From: Methyloversatilis sp.
GTDB taxonomy: Bacteria; Pseudomonadota; Gammaproteobacteria; Burkholderiales; Rhodocyclaceae
Direction: 5' to 3'
NCBI GenBank assembly: GCA_016791045.1
Contig: JAEUNO010000032.1
Location: 62,001-126,000, forward strand
DNA length: 64,000 nt
Shown one piece after another: positions 43,962 through 53,324 of the stretch (the stretch's first letter is position 1; each line of letters begins with the position of its first letter). The notes under the pieces are model-generated. The model was not told the origin of the DNA. It was given only the letters and a program-made list of their open reading frames with translations, and made no database searches. The position numbers were made by a program, and so were the translations under genes.

Positions 43962-44113
43962 CGTGACGGCGGATTGCCGGCATGCCATGCCGGACCGGCG
44001 GCAACGCCCGGCCATCAAGGCTTTCCGGTGGCGGTCACCCGGTGTGACGTGCTTCGGCGCGCACGCTCGGCACGCACGCATTGCGCACCGCAGTGGCGGC
44101 TGTCGCGCAACGA

Positions 44114-44130
44114 TGCACTCTTGTGGTGCG
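44114..44130. promoter_or_regulatory. NtrC-like enhancer site upstream of nirB
   Basis: TGCACT-CTTGT-GGTGCG matches the NtrC consensus TGCACC-N5-GGTGCA with two mismatches. It is about 180 bp upstream of the predicted nirB start site, a usual distance for an NtrC enhancer. Confidence 0.55.
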
Positions 44131-44177
44131 ACGCCCCTGCCTTTCAAGAAATGAGCCCCTTGGCCGTTAAGCAGTTC

Positions 44178-44366
44178 ATGACTCACCCATCGATCTCATG
44201 TCCTGCCCGGCCGCACAGCCGTTCCGCAGATCGACTTGCCTGGCTTCTGCTGACCGGCTGGCTGACGGCGAGCGGCGTTGCATTGGCCGGACACATGCTG
44301 GACAAGCCTGCGGACCTCTGCACGACCCCGCGCACCCCGACTGTCACCCACAAGGTTTCGCCATGA
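44178..44366 (+). CDS. Possible small membrane or secreted protein ahead of the chemoreceptor gene
   Basis: 62 residues from the ATG at 44178. A hydrophobic segment ([21 protein letters not shown], residues about 19-39) is followed by a short polar tail with one cysteine. The stop overlaps the next gene's ATG in an ATGA junction (44363-44366), which suggests translational coupling. No family is known and no clear ribosome site precedes it, so it may be spurious. Confidence 0.35.
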   Translation: MTHPSISCPARPHSRSADRLAWLLLTGWLTASGVALAGHMLDKPADLCTTPRTPTVTHKVSP

Positions 44367-45850
44367 ACGAACACGTTCTCCAATCGGCGCATTCGGCTGC
44401 CGATCGCGTGATGCTGATCAGCGCATCACTGCTGTCCATCGTCTGCATTGCGGTCGGTGCGGCGTACGGCGACCTGCTCGTTTCGCTGATGGTCGGCGTG
44501 CCGGCGGCGGTCGTGCCGCTGCTGATCCATCGCCTGGCACCGGGTGCCCTGGTGACCCGACTGGCCTGTGCCAGCGCCTTCATGGTGCTGGCAGCGCTGT
44601 TGATCCAGCTGACCGGCGGCCTGATCGAGGCGCACTTCGCCATTTTCGTCATGCTGGCCTTCCTGCTCTACTACCGCGACTGGCGTCCGATCGTGATGGC
44701 CGCCGGCGTGATCGCCGTGCATCACCTTGCGTTCAATTTCATGCAGGCCGCCGGCGTCGGTGTGGTCGTGTTTGCCGGTGGCGCGAATCTGACGATGGTG
44801 TTCGTGCATGCAGCGTTTGTCGTGGCCGAGGCCGGGCTGCTGTGCTACATGGCGATCGGCCTGAAACGCGATGCCCTGCAGGCCGCCTTGATCGGCGACA
44901 TCGCGGAACGCATCGGTGCCGGCGATCTGGTGTCCGATGTGCCGCAGCACCCGGGCATGCCGCTGCTGGGCCGGATGGAATCGATGCGGCTGAAGCTGGC
45001 GCAGACGGTCAGTCTGATCGTCACCGAGTCGGTCAGTGCGCGCAGCGTGGCCGATACGCTGCGCGTCAATTCGGAGCGCATCACCCGCTCGACCGGGGAG
45101 CAGTGCGACGCGAGCGAACGCATGGCGGCTGCAGTGCATGACATGACCCGGTCGATCCAGCACATCGCCGGCGAAGCGGACGAAGCCAGCGCGCGCGTGC
45201 AGCGCAGCGGTCAGTCGGCGGACAACGGCGTCGCCGTCATGCAGGGGCTGGCTGGCGACATCCGGCAGACCGGCCAGGCGATCCACGAGGTGGAAAGCAG
45301 CATGGAGCTCATCGGCTCGCAGTTCGACAGCGTCAAGGCCATCGTCGCGCTGATCAAGGAAATCGCCGACCAGACCAACCTTCTTGCGTTGAACGCCGCC
45401 ATCGAAGCGGCCCGGGCAGGCGAGCAGGGACGGGGTTTTGCAGTGGTTGCGGACGAAGTGCGCAAGCTGGCTGAGCGCACCCGCCTGGCGACCGAAGACA
45501 TCGCCCGCACGGTCGACGCGATGCAGACCAGCAAGGACCGCGCGCTCGAAAGTGTGGCCAACACGGTGGCGACAGCGCAGCGCGGGGTCGATCAGGTGGC
45601 ATCGGTCAGCGATTCCATCGCTGCCGTGTCCGCCGAGATCGGCGCCATGATGGACATCATCGTCGGCATGTCGGAATCCATGCGTGAACAGACACGGGCG
45701 GCCACCGGCATCGCGCAGGGCATCGAACAGGTCACCGGGCTGGCGCACGACACTGCGGTGATCGCCGAAGAAGATCGCGCCACCGCTGCCCGGCTCGGCG
45801 ACACGGCGGAATCGCTGGTCGGCGCAAGCCGGCAGTTCAAGCTGAACTAG
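44363..45850 (+). CDS. Methyl-accepting chemotaxis-type protein with a membrane-embedded sensor region
   Basis: 495 residues. The first about 175 form six transmembrane helices with no sizeable periplasmic loop, so the input domain is within the membrane. A short HAMP-like linker follows. The C-terminal signalling domain has the CheA/CheW-binding hairpin tip [21 protein letters not shown] and [18 protein letters not shown] near residues 335-370. The ligand is unknown. No chemotaxis genes are nearby; membrane-embedded sensors often respond to redox or membrane state. Confidence 0.9.
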   Translation: MNEHVLQSAHSAADRVMLISASLLSIVCIAVGAAYGDLLVSLMVGVPAAVVPLLIHRLAPGALVTRLACASAFMVLAALLIQLTGGLIEAHFAIFVMLAFLLYYRDWRPIVMAAGVIAVHHLAFNFMQAAGVGVVVFAGGANLTMVFVHAAFVVAEAGLLCYMAIGLKRDALQAALIGDIAERIGAGDLVSDVPQHPGMPLLGRMESMRLKLAQTVSLIVTESVSARSVADTLRVNSERITRSTGEQCDASERMAAAVHDMTRSIQHIAGEADEASARVQRSGQSADNGVAVMQGLAGDIRQTGQAIHEVESSMELIGSQFDSVKAIVALIKEIADQTNLLALNAAIEAARAGEQGRGFAVVADEVRKLAERTRLATEDIARTVDAMQTSKDRALESVANTVATAQRGVDQVASVSDSIAAVSAEIGAMMDIIVGMSESMREQTRAATGIAQGIEQVTGLAHDTAVIAEEDRATAARLGDTAESLVGASRQFKLN

Positions 45851-45872
45851 GACCCATCAGTGCAGTATCGGA

Positions 45873-45893
45873 GTCTGCGTTGAAAACGCGGAC
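45873..45893. terminator. Short hairpin between converging genes
   Basis: GTCTGCGTT pairs with AACGCGGAC around GAA (one G-U pair in RNA). It lies between the stops of the chemoreceptor and the second ybiB gene and may end transcription in both directions, but it lacks a T-run. Confidence 0.35.
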
Positions 45894-45905
45894 CCCGGTA
45901 TGGCG

Positions 45906-46820
45906 TCAACACCCCGCAAGTTCCCGGCAGGCGTCGAACTGCGCCTGCAGCGGCGCCGGCAGCGGCAGACGGCCGGCCAGCAGCTCGCCGATCAACGCCG
46001 CATTGGCGGCTGCATCGATGCCGGCTTCCGGCTGGGTCAGCGCCGAGGCGCCGTCCTCCGCCTCGCACAACAGCCTTTCACTGCCGTCGAAGAAGCCGGT
46101 CATCGACGGCCGGCGCGCCGGATTGGCATAGGCCTCGCCCTCGGTACCGCGCAGCAGCATCGAACGGCCGCCATCCAGACGCAGGAACTGCGTCATCTTG
46201 TCCAGGTACTCCGGATGGGTCACCGGCACGACCCGCACGCTGCGCCCGGGCAGCGGATCGATCATCTTGGTCATCGAATGGGCCGAGTTGCGCACGCCCA
46301 GCTGCGGCCGCAACGACAGCAGCGCATCCAGCCCCGGACTGAGTTTCGCGACCTGGATGCAGGCGATGCGCCGGTGCGCGAGCAGTTCGCCGGCGTGTGC
46401 GGCGCTGTCGGCCAGCGGCAGGTCGAGCGCGGCCAGCAGCGCGAACGGATCGGCCCGGCTGTCGAAGTCGAAGTGGCCGTGGATCAGCACCGGCACCCCC
46501 TCGCGCGCCAGCATCATGGCCAGCAGCGGCATCAGGTTGGGGCGGCGGCGCGCGCCGTTGTAGGTCGGCAGCACCACGGTGCGCGGGCCGGACGGCGCCT
46601 CGACGCGGGTCAGGCGCGCGTCAAGCGCCGCCTTGAATCCCAGCAGTTCATCCAGTGATTCGCTCTTGATGCGCATCGCCAGCACGATGGCGCCCAGCTG
46701 CAGCGGCGGTACGCGACCGTCGAGCATGTCGCCGAACAGGGCCTGTGCATCGCCGCGCGACAGCGCGCGCGCGCCCTTTGCGCCGCGGCCGATTTCCTTG
46801 ATCTGTTTCGTGTAGTCCAT
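45906..46820 (-). CDS. YbiB/TrpD2 family nucleic-acid-binding protein, copy 2
   Basis: 304 residues, shorter than copy 1. The same segments occur: DAQALFGDMLDGRVPPLQLGAIVLAMRIK and VVLPTYNGARRRPNLMPLLAMMLAREGVPVLIHGH. The ATG at 46820 gives the start MDYTKQIKEIGRGAKGARAL. The TrpD-fold protein lacks an obvious catalytic PRPP site. It is the standalone paralogue of the gene behind nasA and is divergent from two dehydrogenase genes. Confidence 0.9.
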   Translation of the reverse strand: MDYTKQIKEIGRGAKGARALSRGDAQALFGDMLDGRVPPLQLGAIVLAMRIKSESLDELLGFKAALDARLTRVEAPSGPRTVVLPTYNGARRRPNLMPLLAMMLAREGVPVLIHGHFDFDSRADPFALLAALDLPLADSAAHAGELLAHRRIACIQVAKLSPGLDALLSLRPQLGVRNSAHSMTKMIDPLPGRSVRVVPVTHPEYLDKMTQFLRLDGGRSMLLRGTEGEAYANPARRPSMTGFFDGSERLLCEAEDGASALTQPEAGIDAAANAALIGELLAGRLPLPAPLQAQFDACRELAGC

Positions 46821-46921
46821 GGGCCGGATTATGCCCGCGCGGGCGGCGCGGTCTGCTGCGTTATAGTCGGCAGTCCCTGCAGCGCCGGTACAGGCGCGCA
46901 CAACGCATCGAGGAGAACAGC

Positions 46922-47806
46922 ATGAAGATTGGTTTCATCGGATTGGGACTGATGGGGCGGCCGATGGCCGGCCACCTTGCCGCGGGCGGCCACAGCCTGC
47001 ACCTGTGGGCACGACGTCCGGAATCGCTGGCGCCGTTCCGCGACAGCGCTGCCACGCTGCACACGTCGATCGCCGATGTGGCACGCGAAGCCGACATCGT
47101 GTTTTCGATGGTCGCCGACGCACCTGATGTCGAAGCGGTCGCGCTCGGCCCGCAGGGCGTTGCCGAGGGCGCAGCCGGACGCGCCGATCTGATCTTCGTC
47201 GACATGAGCACCATCGCGCCCGATGCGGCGCGTTCGATCGCCGCGCGGCTGGCGGCCAAGGGCGTGGCGATGATCGACGCGCCGGTATCGGGCGGCGAAG
47301 TCGGCGCCATCAACGCGGCGCTCACCATCATGGCCGGCGGACCGCAGCCCGCCTTCGACCGGGTGCTGCCGCTGTTCCAGCTGATGGGCAAGAACGTGAC
47401 CCGGGTCGGCGACAGCGGTGCCGGACAGGTGGCCAAGGCCTGCAACCAGATCCTCACCGGTGTCGGCGTGCTGGCGCTGGCCGAGGCCTTTGCCTTCGCC
47501 GAGAAGAGCGGTGTCGACGCGGCGCGCGTGCGCGAAGCGCTGCTCGGCGGCTTCGCCTACAGCCGCATCCTGGAGAACCACGGCCAGCGCATGCTGGACC
47601 GCAATTTCAAGCCGGGCTTCAAGTCCTGGATGCACCAGAAGGATCTGCGCATCGTGATGAACGAAGCGCACCAGATGGGTTTGGCGCTGCCCGCCGCCGC
47701 TGCCGCGGCGCAGATGCTCAATGCCATGGTCGGCCAGGGGCTGGGCGAGGAGGATTCGATCGCCGTGCTCAAGGTGCTGGAAGGTCTGGGCGGCATCGAA
47801 GGATGA
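46922..47806 (+). CDS. Beta-hydroxyacid dehydrogenase family NAD(P)-dependent oxidoreductase, copy 1
   Basis: 294 residues of the 3-hydroxyisobutyrate/tartronate semialdehyde reductase family. The Rossmann motif GFIGLGLMGRPMAGHL opens the protein. The substrate segment DAPVSGGEVGA and the catalytic-lysine region GAGQVAKACNQI are present. It may act on tartronate semialdehyde, 3-hydroxyisobutyrate or succinic semialdehyde. The stop overlaps the ATG of the next, homologous gene by 4 bp. Confidence 0.92.
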   Translation: MKIGFIGLGLMGRPMAGHLAAGGHSLHLWARRPESLAPFRDSAATLHTSIADVAREADIVFSMVADAPDVEAVALGPQGVAEGAAGRADLIFVDMSTIAPDAARSIAARLAAKGVAMIDAPVSGGEVGAINAALTIMAGGPQPAFDRVLPLFQLMGKNVTRVGDSGAGQVAKACNQILTGVGVLALAEAFAFAEKSGVDAARVREALLGGFAYSRILENHGQRMLDRNFKPGFKSWMHQKDLRIVMNEAHQMGLALPAAAAAAQMLNAMVGQGLGEEDSIAVLKVLEGLGGIEG

Positions 47807-48672
47807 AGGCCGGCTTCATCGGCCTCGGCGCAATGGGTCGCGCCATGGCCGGCAATCTGCTGCGCGCCGGCCATGACGTCGCCGTGTGGGCGCGCCGCGC
47901 CGAGTCGATGGCGCCGCTGGTCGCGCTTGGCGCGCGTGCGGCCGCCTCGCCCGCGGACTGCGCGCGCGGCGCCGATGCCGTGCTGTGCGTGGTGACCGCG
48001 GGACCGGACGTGCGTCAGGTCGCGCTCGGCACCGGTGGCGTGATCGAAGGCGCGTCGCCCGGCTGCGTGTTCATCGACCACAGCACGATTCCGCCTTCCA
48101 CCGCGCGCGACATCGCCGATGCGCTGGCCGGACGCGGCATCGACATGCTCGATGCGCCGGTGTCCGGCGGCGAACGGGGCGCAATCGACGCCAGCCTGTC
48201 CATCATGGCGGGCGGCGATGCGGCGGTGTTCGAGCGCATGCGGCCGCTGCTTTCGAGCGTCGGCCGCACGCTGGTGCATGTCGGGCCGAACGGTGCCGGC
48301 CAGGTCGCCAAGGCGTGCAACCAGCTTCTGCTGTGTGCCTTCATCGAAGCGGCGGCCGAGGCGGCGCGGCTGGCCAGCGCCCATGGCGTCGACTTCGGCA
48401 CCGTGCGCGAGGCGGTGATGCACGGCTCGGCCGCCTCCAGGGCGCTCGACCTGTTTGGTGGAAAGATGGCTGCGCGCGATTTCTCCGCCGGCGTGCAGGC
48501 CCGCCTGCATCACAAGGACATGGGCATCGTGCTCGGCGAGGCGGCTGCGCTCGGCCTCGCGATGCCCCTGTCAGCCGCGGTATGGCAGCAGCTCAATGCG
48601 CTGATGGGGCAGGGCGGCGCGACGCGCGATACTTCGGCGCTGCTGACCGTGCTCGAGGCATCGCCGGCCTGA
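47803..48672 (+). CDS. Beta-hydroxyacid dehydrogenase family NAD(P)-dependent oxidoreductase, copy 2
   Basis: 289 residues, clearly homologous to the gene before it: GFIGLGAMGRAMAGNLLRAGH, DAPVSGGERGA, and the lysine motif GPNGAGQVAKACNQL. The ATGA overlap with the first copy indicates translational coupling and perhaps a mixed complex. The substrate loops differ enough that the two may act on different hydroxyacids. The histidine-kinase gene starts 14 bp after its stop, which suggests one operon. Confidence 0.92.
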   Translation: MKAGFIGLGAMGRAMAGNLLRAGHDVAVWARRAESMAPLVALGARAAASPADCARGADAVLCVVTAGPDVRQVALGTGGVIEGASPGCVFIDHSTIPPSTARDIADALAGRGIDMLDAPVSGGERGAIDASLSIMAGGDAAVFERMRPLLSSVGRTLVHVGPNGAGQVAKACNQLLLCAFIEAAAEAARLASAHGVDFGTVREAVMHGSAASRALDLFGGKMAARDFSAGVQARLHHKDMGIVLGEAAALGLAMPLSAAVWQQLNALMGQGGATRDTSALLTVLEASPA

Positions 48673-48686
48673 CGGCGCCTCGCCCG

Positions 48687-50732
48687 ATGCGATTGTTTTC
48701 CGCTCTGCGAGGGGGTTCGGTCCGCGCGCGCCTGCTGCTGCTGGTGCTCGCGCCGCCCTTGCTGATGCTGCCGCTGCTGATCGGCCTGGTCGTGTACTGG
48801 GGCAATTCGGCGTACGACCGGCTGCTGGTCTACAAGGTGAATGCCGAACTGACCATCGCCCGTCAGTATCTCGACCGGGTGCTCGAAGCGCAGAAGCTGG
48901 CCGTGGCCGGGCTGGCCGGATCGGGCCGTCTGCGCAGCGCCATGGGGGATGATGCGACGCTGGGCGCCATGCTGGCGCAGCAGGCCACGTCGCGCCGCTT
49001 CGACTATCTGCATCTGCTCGACGAAGCGGGTCGCGTCATTGCGAGTTCCACGGACGAAGGCGGTCCGCATCGACGTGACACCGGCGGCACGCCGCGCAGC
49101 CACTGGCCGGTGGTCGCTGCGGCGCTGGCGGGTGAAGCGCAGGTGGCACTGTCCATCTTCGGCGCGACCGAGCTCGAGCAGATCGGCCCGCCGCTGCGCG
49201 AGCGCGCCCGCCTGGCCATCGTGCCGACCGAGAACGCCCGCCCTGATCCGCGCACCGAAGAAGAGCGCGGCATGATGATTCATGTCGCGAGTCCGGTGGT
49301 CGACGCCCAGGGTCGGCAGATCGCGGTACTCGAAGGCGGCCAGCTGCTGAACCGCAACCTCGACTTCGTCGATACGATCAACGATCTGGTCTACAACGAC
49401 GGCGCGCTGCCGCTCGGATCGCGCGGCACCGCCACGCTGTTTCTCGACGACGTGCGCATCGCCACCAATGTGCGCATGTTCGGCGGCGACCGCGCGCTCG
49501 GCACGCGCGTGTCGGCGGCGGTGCGCCACCGCGTGCTCGACAACGGCGAGCGCTGGCTGGACCGCGCGTTCGTCGTGAACGACTGGTATGTGTCCGGCTA
49601 CGAGCCGGTGGTCGACGGCGAGGGGCGGCGCGTCGGCATGCTGTATGTCGGTTTTCTCGAAGCACCGTTCCGCGACGTGAAGCAGAACATCCTCGCGGCA
49701 TTGATCGCGCTGTTCGCGCTCATCATGGCGACCGGGGTCGTGCTGTCGCTGCGCGGCGCGCGCAGCATCTTCCGGCCGATCGAGCGCATGGATGCCACGA
49801 TCAGCGCAGTCGAGCAGGGCGACGCCGCGGCACGCACCGGCGCGGTGTCGGGCGGCGAGGAAGTGGCCCGTCTGGCGGCCCACCTCGACACCCTGCTCGA
49901 CACCGTGGCGGCGCGCGAGGCGGAACTGAAACAGCTCAACGCCGAACTTGACCACAAGGTGGTCGAGCGCACGGCCGAACTGCGCGCAACCCAGCGCCAG
50001 CTGGTCCGTTCGGAAAAGCTGGCGGCGATCGGCCAGCTGACCGCCGGTGTCGCGCACGAGATCAACAATCCGATCGCCGTCATGCAGGGCAATCTGGACC
50101 TGATGCGCGATCTGCTGGGCGATGCCGCAAGCGGCGTCGCGACCGAAATCCGCCTGCTCGACGAACAGATCAACCGCATCCGGCTGATCGTCACGAAGCT
50201 GCTGCAGTACGCGCGGCCAGGTGAATTCGCCGGCTACATCGACGAGGTGGACGTGTCGGCGCTGCTGCGCGACACGCTGCCGCTGGTGCTGCATCAGGTG
50301 CCGGCACCGGCGGTCGACATCGTGTTCGATCTGCAGGCAAGGACGCGCGTGCGCATCAACCGCGACGAGTTGCAGCAGGTGCTGGTCAACCTGATGGTCA
50401 ACGCGCTGCACGCCATGCCCGGTGGCGGCACCCTGACCCTTGCCAGCCGCGACCGGGACGAGCCCGCAGGAGCGGAGCCGGGTGCCGACATCCTGGTCCG
50501 CGACACCGGCCACGGCATTGCGGCGGAGAACCTGGGTCGCGTGTTCGACCCGTTCTTCACGACCAAGCGTGCCGAAGGCACCGGTCTCGGTCTGTCCGTG
50601 TCACTCGGTCTGGTCGAGCGCTACGGCGGCAGCATCACGGTGAGCAGCACGCCGGGCGAAGGCTGCTGCTTCACCGTGCATCTGCTGGCCGAGCCGGTGT
50701 TCCGCGACAGTGATGGCGTGCCGCACGCCTGA
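48687..50732 (+). CDS. Membrane sensor histidine kinase with large periplasmic sensor domain
   Basis: 681 residues. TM1 lies at about 16-38. A periplasmic cache-like sensor region of about 290 residues follows, then TM2 near 335-357, HAMP, a coiled coil (EAELKQLNAELDHKVVERTAELRATQRQL), the H-box GVAHEINNP near 453, the N-box NLMVNALHAM, and ATP-lid motifs DTGHGI and GTGLGLSVS. It is an intact kinase of the NtrB/DctB-like class. No response regulator is encoded next to it, so the partner is elsewhere. The open frame upstream (from 47886) is antiphase to the dehydrogenase gene and not coding. Confidence 0.92.
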   Translation: MRLFSALRGGSVRARLLLLVLAPPLLMLPLLIGLVVYWGNSAYDRLLVYKVNAELTIARQYLDRVLEAQKLAVAGLAGSGRLRSAMGDDATLGAMLAQQATSRRFDYLHLLDEAGRVIASSTDEGGPHRRDTGGTPRSHWPVVAAALAGEAQVALSIFGATELEQIGPPLRERARLAIVPTENARPDPRTEEERGMMIHVASPVVDAQGRQIAVLEGGQLLNRNLDFVDTINDLVYNDGALPLGSRGTATLFLDDVRIATNVRMFGGDRALGTRVSAAVRHRVLDNGERWLDRAFVVNDWYVSGYEPVVDGEGRRVGMLYVGFLEAPFRDVKQNILAALIALFALIMATGVVLSLRGARSIFRPIERMDATISAVEQGDAAARTGAVSGGEEVARLAAHLDTLLDTVAAREAELKQLNAELDHKVVERTAELRATQRQLVRSEKLAAIGQLTAGVAHEINNPIAVMQGNLDLMRDLLGDAASGVATEIRLLDEQINRIRLIVTKLLQYARPGEFAGYIDEVDVSALLRDTLPLVLHQVPAPAVDIVFDLQARTRVRINRDELQQVLVNLMVNALHAMPGGGTLTLASRDRDEPAGAEPGADILVRDTGHGIAAENLGRVFDPFFTTKRAEGTGLGLSVSLGLVERYGGSITVSSTPGEGCCFTVHLLAEPVFRDSDGVPHA

Positions 50733-50763
50733 CGGGCGCCGAAGGAATTGGCCGCGCCCGTCC
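50732..50763. terminator. Inverted repeat between converging kinase and phospholipase genes
   Basis: GACGGGCGC (50732-50740) and GCGCCCGTC (50755-50763) form a perfect nine-base stem with a 14-nt loop. It overlaps the last base of the kinase gene and lies before the end of pldA; a bidirectional terminator is plausible despite no T-run. Confidence 0.45.
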
Positions 50764-50777
50764 GCCGCAGGTCAAGC

Positions 50778-51983
50778 TTACCGAACGATCGAAAAACCGA
50801 CCCGGAACTGGGCCGGGCCGCTGCGGTTGTAGTCGACCAGGCTTTCGCCGTAGCCATTGAAGTACTGGAAGTGCAGGAAGCCGCCGGCGCCTGCGTCCGC
50901 GATCAGCAGGCGCTTGAGCCGGTAAGACAGGTCGATCTGCAGCGAACCCTGGCTGCCCGGATAGCTTTCTGCCTTGAGCAGCCAGCCGTCATCGTTGCCC
51001 ACCTCGACACCGAGCAGTGCATAGCCGCGATAGCGCGAAATGTCGCGGTTGGTCGGATCGCGGTCGGTGTAGTCGAATACCTTCAGCGACGCGCCGACGT
51101 GGGTGTTGTGGTCAAGGTCCCAGCGCCATGACGGCTTGACGAACAAGGTGTCGATCGAGCGGGATTCGCCGCCGTCGCGCCCGTTGGACTGATGCTCGTA
51201 ACCGGCCTGTGCGGTGAAGGTGTGGCGCGAGCCGATCTGCCTGTACGGGCCGAATTCGTAGAAGAAGCTCGGCTTGTAGACGGTGTCGCGGAATGGCTTG
51301 GAATCGCTGCTCCAGTCCCAGATCGACGTTTGTGTATAGCCGAAGTGCAGGCCGGTCAGCAGTTCGCCGACCGGAATTTCGGTCGCCCAGCCGTCCGGGT
51401 CGAACAGCCGGAACTTGAATGACAGCTGAAAGCGCCCGGTCGTGTCGCCGCGCGAACCGGCCACGAAATAGACCGGCTCGTGGGTGGACAGACCCAGCCG
51501 GTTGCGCCCCAGATTCACGACGCCGACCGGTTCGGCCGTGGCGGCATCTCCGTGCGCAGCCTTGACCGCGTCCGGTGTCGTGACGGCCACGGCGCCGGCT
51601 GCCAGCGGCGCCGGCTTCAGTTGCACCAGCAGCACGCTGGACGCTGCGCTGGTCAGTTCGATGCGGCCGGTGCCTTCGAGATCGGTCGGAAAGACCGCGG
51701 CGTATTCGCGCCGGCCGGCCTCTGCCGGGGCGCTGGCGCGCAACGCGACGTCGGCGCCCCGCACGCCGACGATGACGCGTGCCTTCAGATCGTCGGGCAG
51801 CGTTTCTCCGGCTGTGGAGATCACCGTCAGCATCAGCGGCAGGCCCGGCTCGATCTGCGTCTGGCGCGTGGCCAGCAGCAGGTCTGCCTGCGCGGGCAGG
51901 GTGGTCAGTGCCGCAAGCAGCCCGGCCAGCAGACCGTGGGTGCGTCGGGTCAGGGAAAAACGGGGGCGGGAAGTGCTGTGCAT
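50778..51983 (-). CDS. pldA: Outer-membrane phospholipase A (PldA/OMPLA)
   Basis: 401 residues. A signal peptide (about 1-34) and an N-terminal beta-rich domain of about 120 residues (including LPLMLTVISTAGETLP and ARVIVGVRGADVALR) precede the 12-strand OMPLA barrel. Barrel signatures are YTQTSIWDWSS, the catalytic YEHQSNGRDGG with the His/Ser pair, and FQYFNGYGESLVDYNRS. It hydrolyses phospholipids in a damaged outer membrane, with calcium-dependent dimerisation known for the family. The extra N-terminal domain is absent from E. coli PldA. The ATG at 51983 is preferred over a start at 52034. Confidence 0.9.
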   Translation of the reverse strand: MHSTSRPRFSLTRRTHGLLAGLLAALTTLPAQADLLLATRQTQIEPGLPLMLTVISTAGETLPDDLKARVIVGVRGADVALRASAPAEAGRREYAAVFPTDLEGTGRIELTSAASSVLLVQLKPAPLAAGAVAVTTPDAVKAAHGDAATAEPVGVVNLGRNRLGLSTHEPVYFVAGSRGDTTGRFQLSFKFRLFDPDGWATEIPVGELLTGLHFGYTQTSIWDWSSDSKPFRDTVYKPSFFYEFGPYRQIGSRHTFTAQAGYEHQSNGRDGGESRSIDTLFVKPSWRWDLDHNTHVGASLKVFDYTDRDPTNRDISRYRGYALLGVEVGNDDGWLLKAESYPGSQGSLQIDLSYRLKRLLIADAGAGGFLHFQYFNGYGESLVDYNRSGPAQFRVGFSIVR

Positions 51984-52089
51984 GGGAAAGCTCCGTGGAA
52001 GACCGCGCGATTGTGCGCCCTCCCGCCTGCTCATGCTGTCGCCGTCCCTGGTCTCCGGCTGTCACCGCCCGCCTACAGGGGCTGTCGCG

Positions 52090-53292
52090 TCACCACAGCG
52101 TTTCCCTTTCCGGCGACGCGCTGATGCGGTGAATGGCCAGGTCGGCGCCTTCGTGCTCCTGTTCCGGATCGAGCCGGATACCGATGAGCGTCTTCAGCAG
52201 ACCGTAGATGATGAAGCCGCCGATCAGCGCGATCAGGACGCCGGCGACACTGCCCACCAGTTGCGACATGAAACTCACATTGCCGAGCCCGCCCAGCGCC
52301 TGCGTGCCGAAGATGCCCGCTGCGATGCCGCCCCAGGTGCCGCACAGGCCGTGCAGCGGCCACACGCCGAGCACGTCGTCGATCTTCCAGCGATTCTGGG
52401 TCAGCGTGAACATCCATACGAACAGGCCGCCGGCGACCGCGCCGGTCACCAGCGCGCCGAGCGGATGCATCAGGTCCGATCCGGCGCATACGGCCACCAG
52501 TCCGGCCAGCGGTCCGTTGTGCGTGAAGCCGGGGTCATTGCGGCCGGCGATCAGTGCGGCCAGCGTGCCGCCGACCATGGCCATCAGGGAATTGACGGCC
52601 ACCAGTCCGTTCACGCCTTCGAGCTTCTGGGCGCTCATCACGTTGAAGCCGAACCAGCCTACGGTCAGTATCCAGGCGCCCAGCGCGAGGAAGGGAATGC
52701 TCGAGGGCGGATGCGCCGAAATGCCGCCGTCGCGCGAATAGCGCCCCCGCCGGGCGCCGAGCAGCAGCACCGCGGCCAGCGCGATCCAGCCGCCGACGGC
52801 GTGCACCACGATGGAACCTGCGAAATCGTGGAACGGATGGCCGAATTGCGCCTCCATCCACGACTGGAAACCGAAATTGCCGTTCCAGACCATGCCTTCG
52901 AAGAACGGGTAGAGCAGGCCGACGATCATCGCCGTGGCTGCCACCTGGGGCCAGAAGCGCGCGCGCTCGGCGATGCCGCCGGACACAATGGCCGGAATGG
53001 CTGCCGCAAAGGTCAGCAGGAAAAAGAACTTCACCAGGTCGTAGCCGCTCGACTGGGTCAGGGCGGTCGCACTGCCGAAGAAGCTGACGCCGTAGGCGAT
53101 GCCATAGCCGACGAAGAAGTACAGCAAGGTCGATACGCAGAAATCGACCAGAATCTTGACCAGGGCATTGACCTGATTCTTGCGCCTGACCGTGCCGACT
53201 TCGAGAAAGGCAAAACCGGCGTGCATGGCCAGCACCATGATGGCGCCGAGCAGAACGAACAGCACATCGGTCGATGTCTTGAAACTTTCCAT
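52090..53292 (-). CDS. amtB: Ammonium transporter AmtB
   Basis: 400 residues with eleven transmembrane helices. The twin-histidine pore residues fall in SIVVHAVGGWIALA and PLHGLCGTWGGIAAGIFG, and the Amt signature DFAGSIVVHAVGG is clear. GGAGGAATC precedes the ATG at 53292. It imports ammonium when scarce. No glnK lies next to it. A sigma-54 promoter and an NtrC-like site stand directly upstream. Confidence 0.95.
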   Translation of the reverse strand: MESFKTSTDVLFVLLGAIMVLAMHAGFAFLEVGTVRRKNQVNALVKILVDFCVSTLLYFFVGYGIAYGVSFFGSATALTQSSGYDLVKFFFLLTFAAAIPAIVSGGIAERARFWPQVAATAMIVGLLYPFFEGMVWNGNFGFQSWMEAQFGHPFHDFAGSIVVHAVGGWIALAAVLLLGARRGRYSRDGGISAHPPSSIPFLALGAWILTVGWFGFNVMSAQKLEGVNGLVAVNSLMAMVGGTLAALIAGRNDPGFTHNGPLAGLVAVCAGSDLMHPLGALVTGAVAGGLFVWMFTLTQNRWKIDDVLGVWPLHGLCGTWGGIAAGIFGTQALGGLGNVSFMSQLVGSVAGVLIALIGGFIIYGLLKTLIGIRLDPEQEHEGADLAIHRISASPERETLW

Positions 53293-53324
53293 GATTCCTC
53301 CACGATTCACCGTGGCGGTGCAAA

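Larger units (their letters stand above)
43447..44177. other. Regulatory region of about 730 bp upstream of nirB
   Basis: No coding sequence is supported. On the minus strand it holds a sigma-54 promoter (43944-43961) and a structured leader of about 490 nt. The stems, in leader order, are GCGGT-TTCG-ACCGC (about 43750-43737), GTCGAG/CTCGAC (about 43725-43706), a perfect ten-base stem (43696-43667), an 18-bp palindrome GACCGGCACGTGCCGGTC (43609-43592), and ATCGGC-ACCGAA-GCCGAT (43567-43550). An NtrC-like site at 44114-44130 lies further upstream. Confidence 0.65.

Noticed and set aside
48510..50513. A 667-residue minus-strand frame opposite the sensor kinase
   Set aside because: Low-complexity Arg/Gln/His content and no motif; the kinase frame is complete.
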